Source of the DNA: an uncultured Eubacteriales bacterium | GTDB taxonomy: Bacteria > Bacillota > Clostridia > Lachnospirales > Lachnospiraceae | Assembly: GCA_900321145.1 (NCBI GenBank) | Contig: ONVB01000045.1 | Coordinates: forward strand, 1-7,227 | Reading direction: 5' to 3' | DNA: 7,227 nucleotides | In this document: positions 6,513-7,227 of the stretch, piece by piece | Layout of the letters: every line of letters starts with the position of its first letter | Position numbering within the stretch: position 1 is the first letter of the stretch | Position numbers and translations under genes: made by a program | The notes under the pieces: model-generated | Told to the model about the DNA's origin: nothing | The model's database searches: none | Seen by the model: only the letters and a program-made list of their open reading frames with translations

Positions 6513-7109
6513 ATGAGGGTATTGTTACTTGCGGATGAGGAGTCGAAGTACTATTGGGACTTCTTTGAGCAAAGCAAGCTTGAAGGCATAGATTTGATCG
6601 TGTCCTGCGGTGATCTGGCACCGCAGTTCCTGTCATTTATGGCCACTTTTGCGAAGTGTCCGGTGCTGTATATACACGGGAATCACGATAATTGCTATGA
6701 TGACACTCCGCCGGACGGCTGTGTGAGTATAGAGGATACCATATATGAGTATCAGGGAAAGTACATCGCGGGACTCGGCGGGAGTATGGCTTATAACGGC
6801 GGAAAGTATCAGTTTACCGATAAAGCCATGAACAGGCGGGTCATAAAGCTTATGCTCAAGATGAAATTAAAGAGAATAAAGCACCTGGATCTTTTTGTGG
6901 CGCACGCGCCGGCGTACAAGTTAAACGACAGCGACGATCTGCCGCATACGGGTTTTGCCGCTTTTTATAAGATACTGGATAGGGTGAAGCCTTCGGTTTT
7001 TGCCCACGGACATGTGCATATTAATTATGGACGTGACTTTAAGCGCGATTCGGATTATAATGGTGTCCGTGTTGTGAACGCATACGAGAAGTATATTATA
7101 GAGATATAA
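6513..7109 (+). CDS. Calcineurin-like metallophosphoesterase with D-x-E first motif
   Basis: Complete 198-residue protein, the size of small single-domain phosphoesterases (YfcE/MJ0936-like). The family uses two metal ions to hydrolyse phosphomono- or diesters. Motifs in order: D8-E9-E10 (usually D-x-H), GD at 33-34, GNHDN at 56-60, GLGGS at 87-91, HAP at 131-133 and HGHVH at 165-169. All metal ligands except the first-motif histidine, replaced by Glu10, are in place, so activity is likely with perhaps altered metal preference. No signal peptide is seen, so it should be cytosolic. It follows the ParB-like/BMP gene after 20 bp with no terminator or promoter between, so the two are probably co-transcribed and may work together. 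The substrate cannot be read from the sequence; a nucleotide or nucleotide signal is a guess from the neighbour's nucleoside-binding fold. Confidence 0.92.
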   Translation: MRVLLLADEESKYYWDFFEQSKLEGIDLIVSCGDLAPQFLSFMATFAKCPVLYIHGNHDNCYDDTPPDGCVSIEDTIYEYQGKYIAGLGGSMAYNGGKYQFTDKAMNRRVIKLMLKMKLKRIKHLDLFVAHAPAYKLNDSDDLPHTGFAAFYKILDRVKPSVFAHGHVHINYGRDFKRDSDYNGVRVVNAYEKYIIEI

Positions 7110-7227
7110 GAAAAAATGGGATATAAAGATTCTTCGGGCGTGAAGAGGTGGTTTTGACAAGACTGATCGTCGTGTCATGTCTTACGCAACGCTGATCGGA
7201 CTGCGAAGGATCTTAAAGAGGAGAGAG
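7110..7227. other. Downstream region without a convincing gene
   Basis: These 118 bases hold only short frames. A weak hairpin TCTTC (7131-7135) with GAAGA (7142-7146), followed by GGTGG and TTTT, could be a poor terminator. A perfect TTGACA (7154-7159) has no matching -10 at 16-18 bases. A purine-rich AAAGAGGAGAGAG reaches the right edge (7215-7227) and may be the ribosome site of a plus-strand gene starting just beyond. Confidence 0.35.

Noticed and set aside
6232..6636. 134-codon minus-strand frame across the junction of the last two genes
   Set aside because: It overlaps two supported coding regions, and the product lacks any family signature.
7116..7157. 13-codon frame MGYKDSSGVKRWF
   Set aside because: It is too short, has no ribosome site and no recognisable feature.
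7154..7182. Promoter beginning with a perfect TTGACA
   Set aside because: The bases at 16-18 spacing (around ATGTCT) match the -10 consensus poorly.

Overview
The window looks like an ordinary chromosomal stretch from a Firmicute of the class Clostridia, most likely Lachnospiraceae. This is inferred from protein style (HU, trigger-factor-like lipoprotein, clostridial FabF, the BMP-domain and phosphoesterase pair), frequent ATA (Ile) and AGA/AGG (Arg) codons, moderate GC, strong AAAGGAG-type ribosome sites and sigma-A-like promoters. All six genes supported with confidence lie on the plus strand. No IS element, phage gene, CRISPR array, tRNA or rRNA is visible.

Left part (1-2770): a tightly coupled three-gene run. 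The C-terminal part of an acyl-CoA synthetase of the medium-chain (ACSM) type enters from the left edge, overlaps a complete beta-ketoacyl-ACP synthase II (FabF) by 8 bp, and FabF overlaps a TraX-family integral membrane protein by 1 bp. An acyl activator, a condensing enzyme and a TraX-type membrane protein (the founding member is a pilin N-acetylase) in one transcript suggest a small acyl-modification pathway. This is inference, because the rest of the operon is outside the window.

Middle part (2771-4530): two single-gene units. The first encodes a lipoprotein with a trigger-factor-like FKBP peptidyl-prolyl isomerase domain and a trigger-factor-like C-terminal domain but no ribosome-binding domain; it is probably an extracytoplasmic foldase. 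It ends in a nested AT-rich hairpin that looks like a terminator. The second is the nucleoid protein HU, with a near-consensus promoter, a strong ribosome site and a GC-rich terminator.

Right part (4531-7227): a two-gene unit. It encodes a 637-residue protein with a ParB/sulfiredoxin-like N-terminal module joined to a BMP/PnrA-type (nucleoside-binding) periplasmic-binding-protein fold, with no signal peptide, followed 20 bp later by a calcineurin-like metallophosphoesterase whose first metal motif is D-x-E instead of D-x-H. This pair is the best candidate for an uncharacterised system: a cytosolic small-molecule sensor with a phosphoesterase. The last 118 bp hold no convincing gene but end in a Shine-Dalgarno-like sequence, so another gene may begin just beyond the window.
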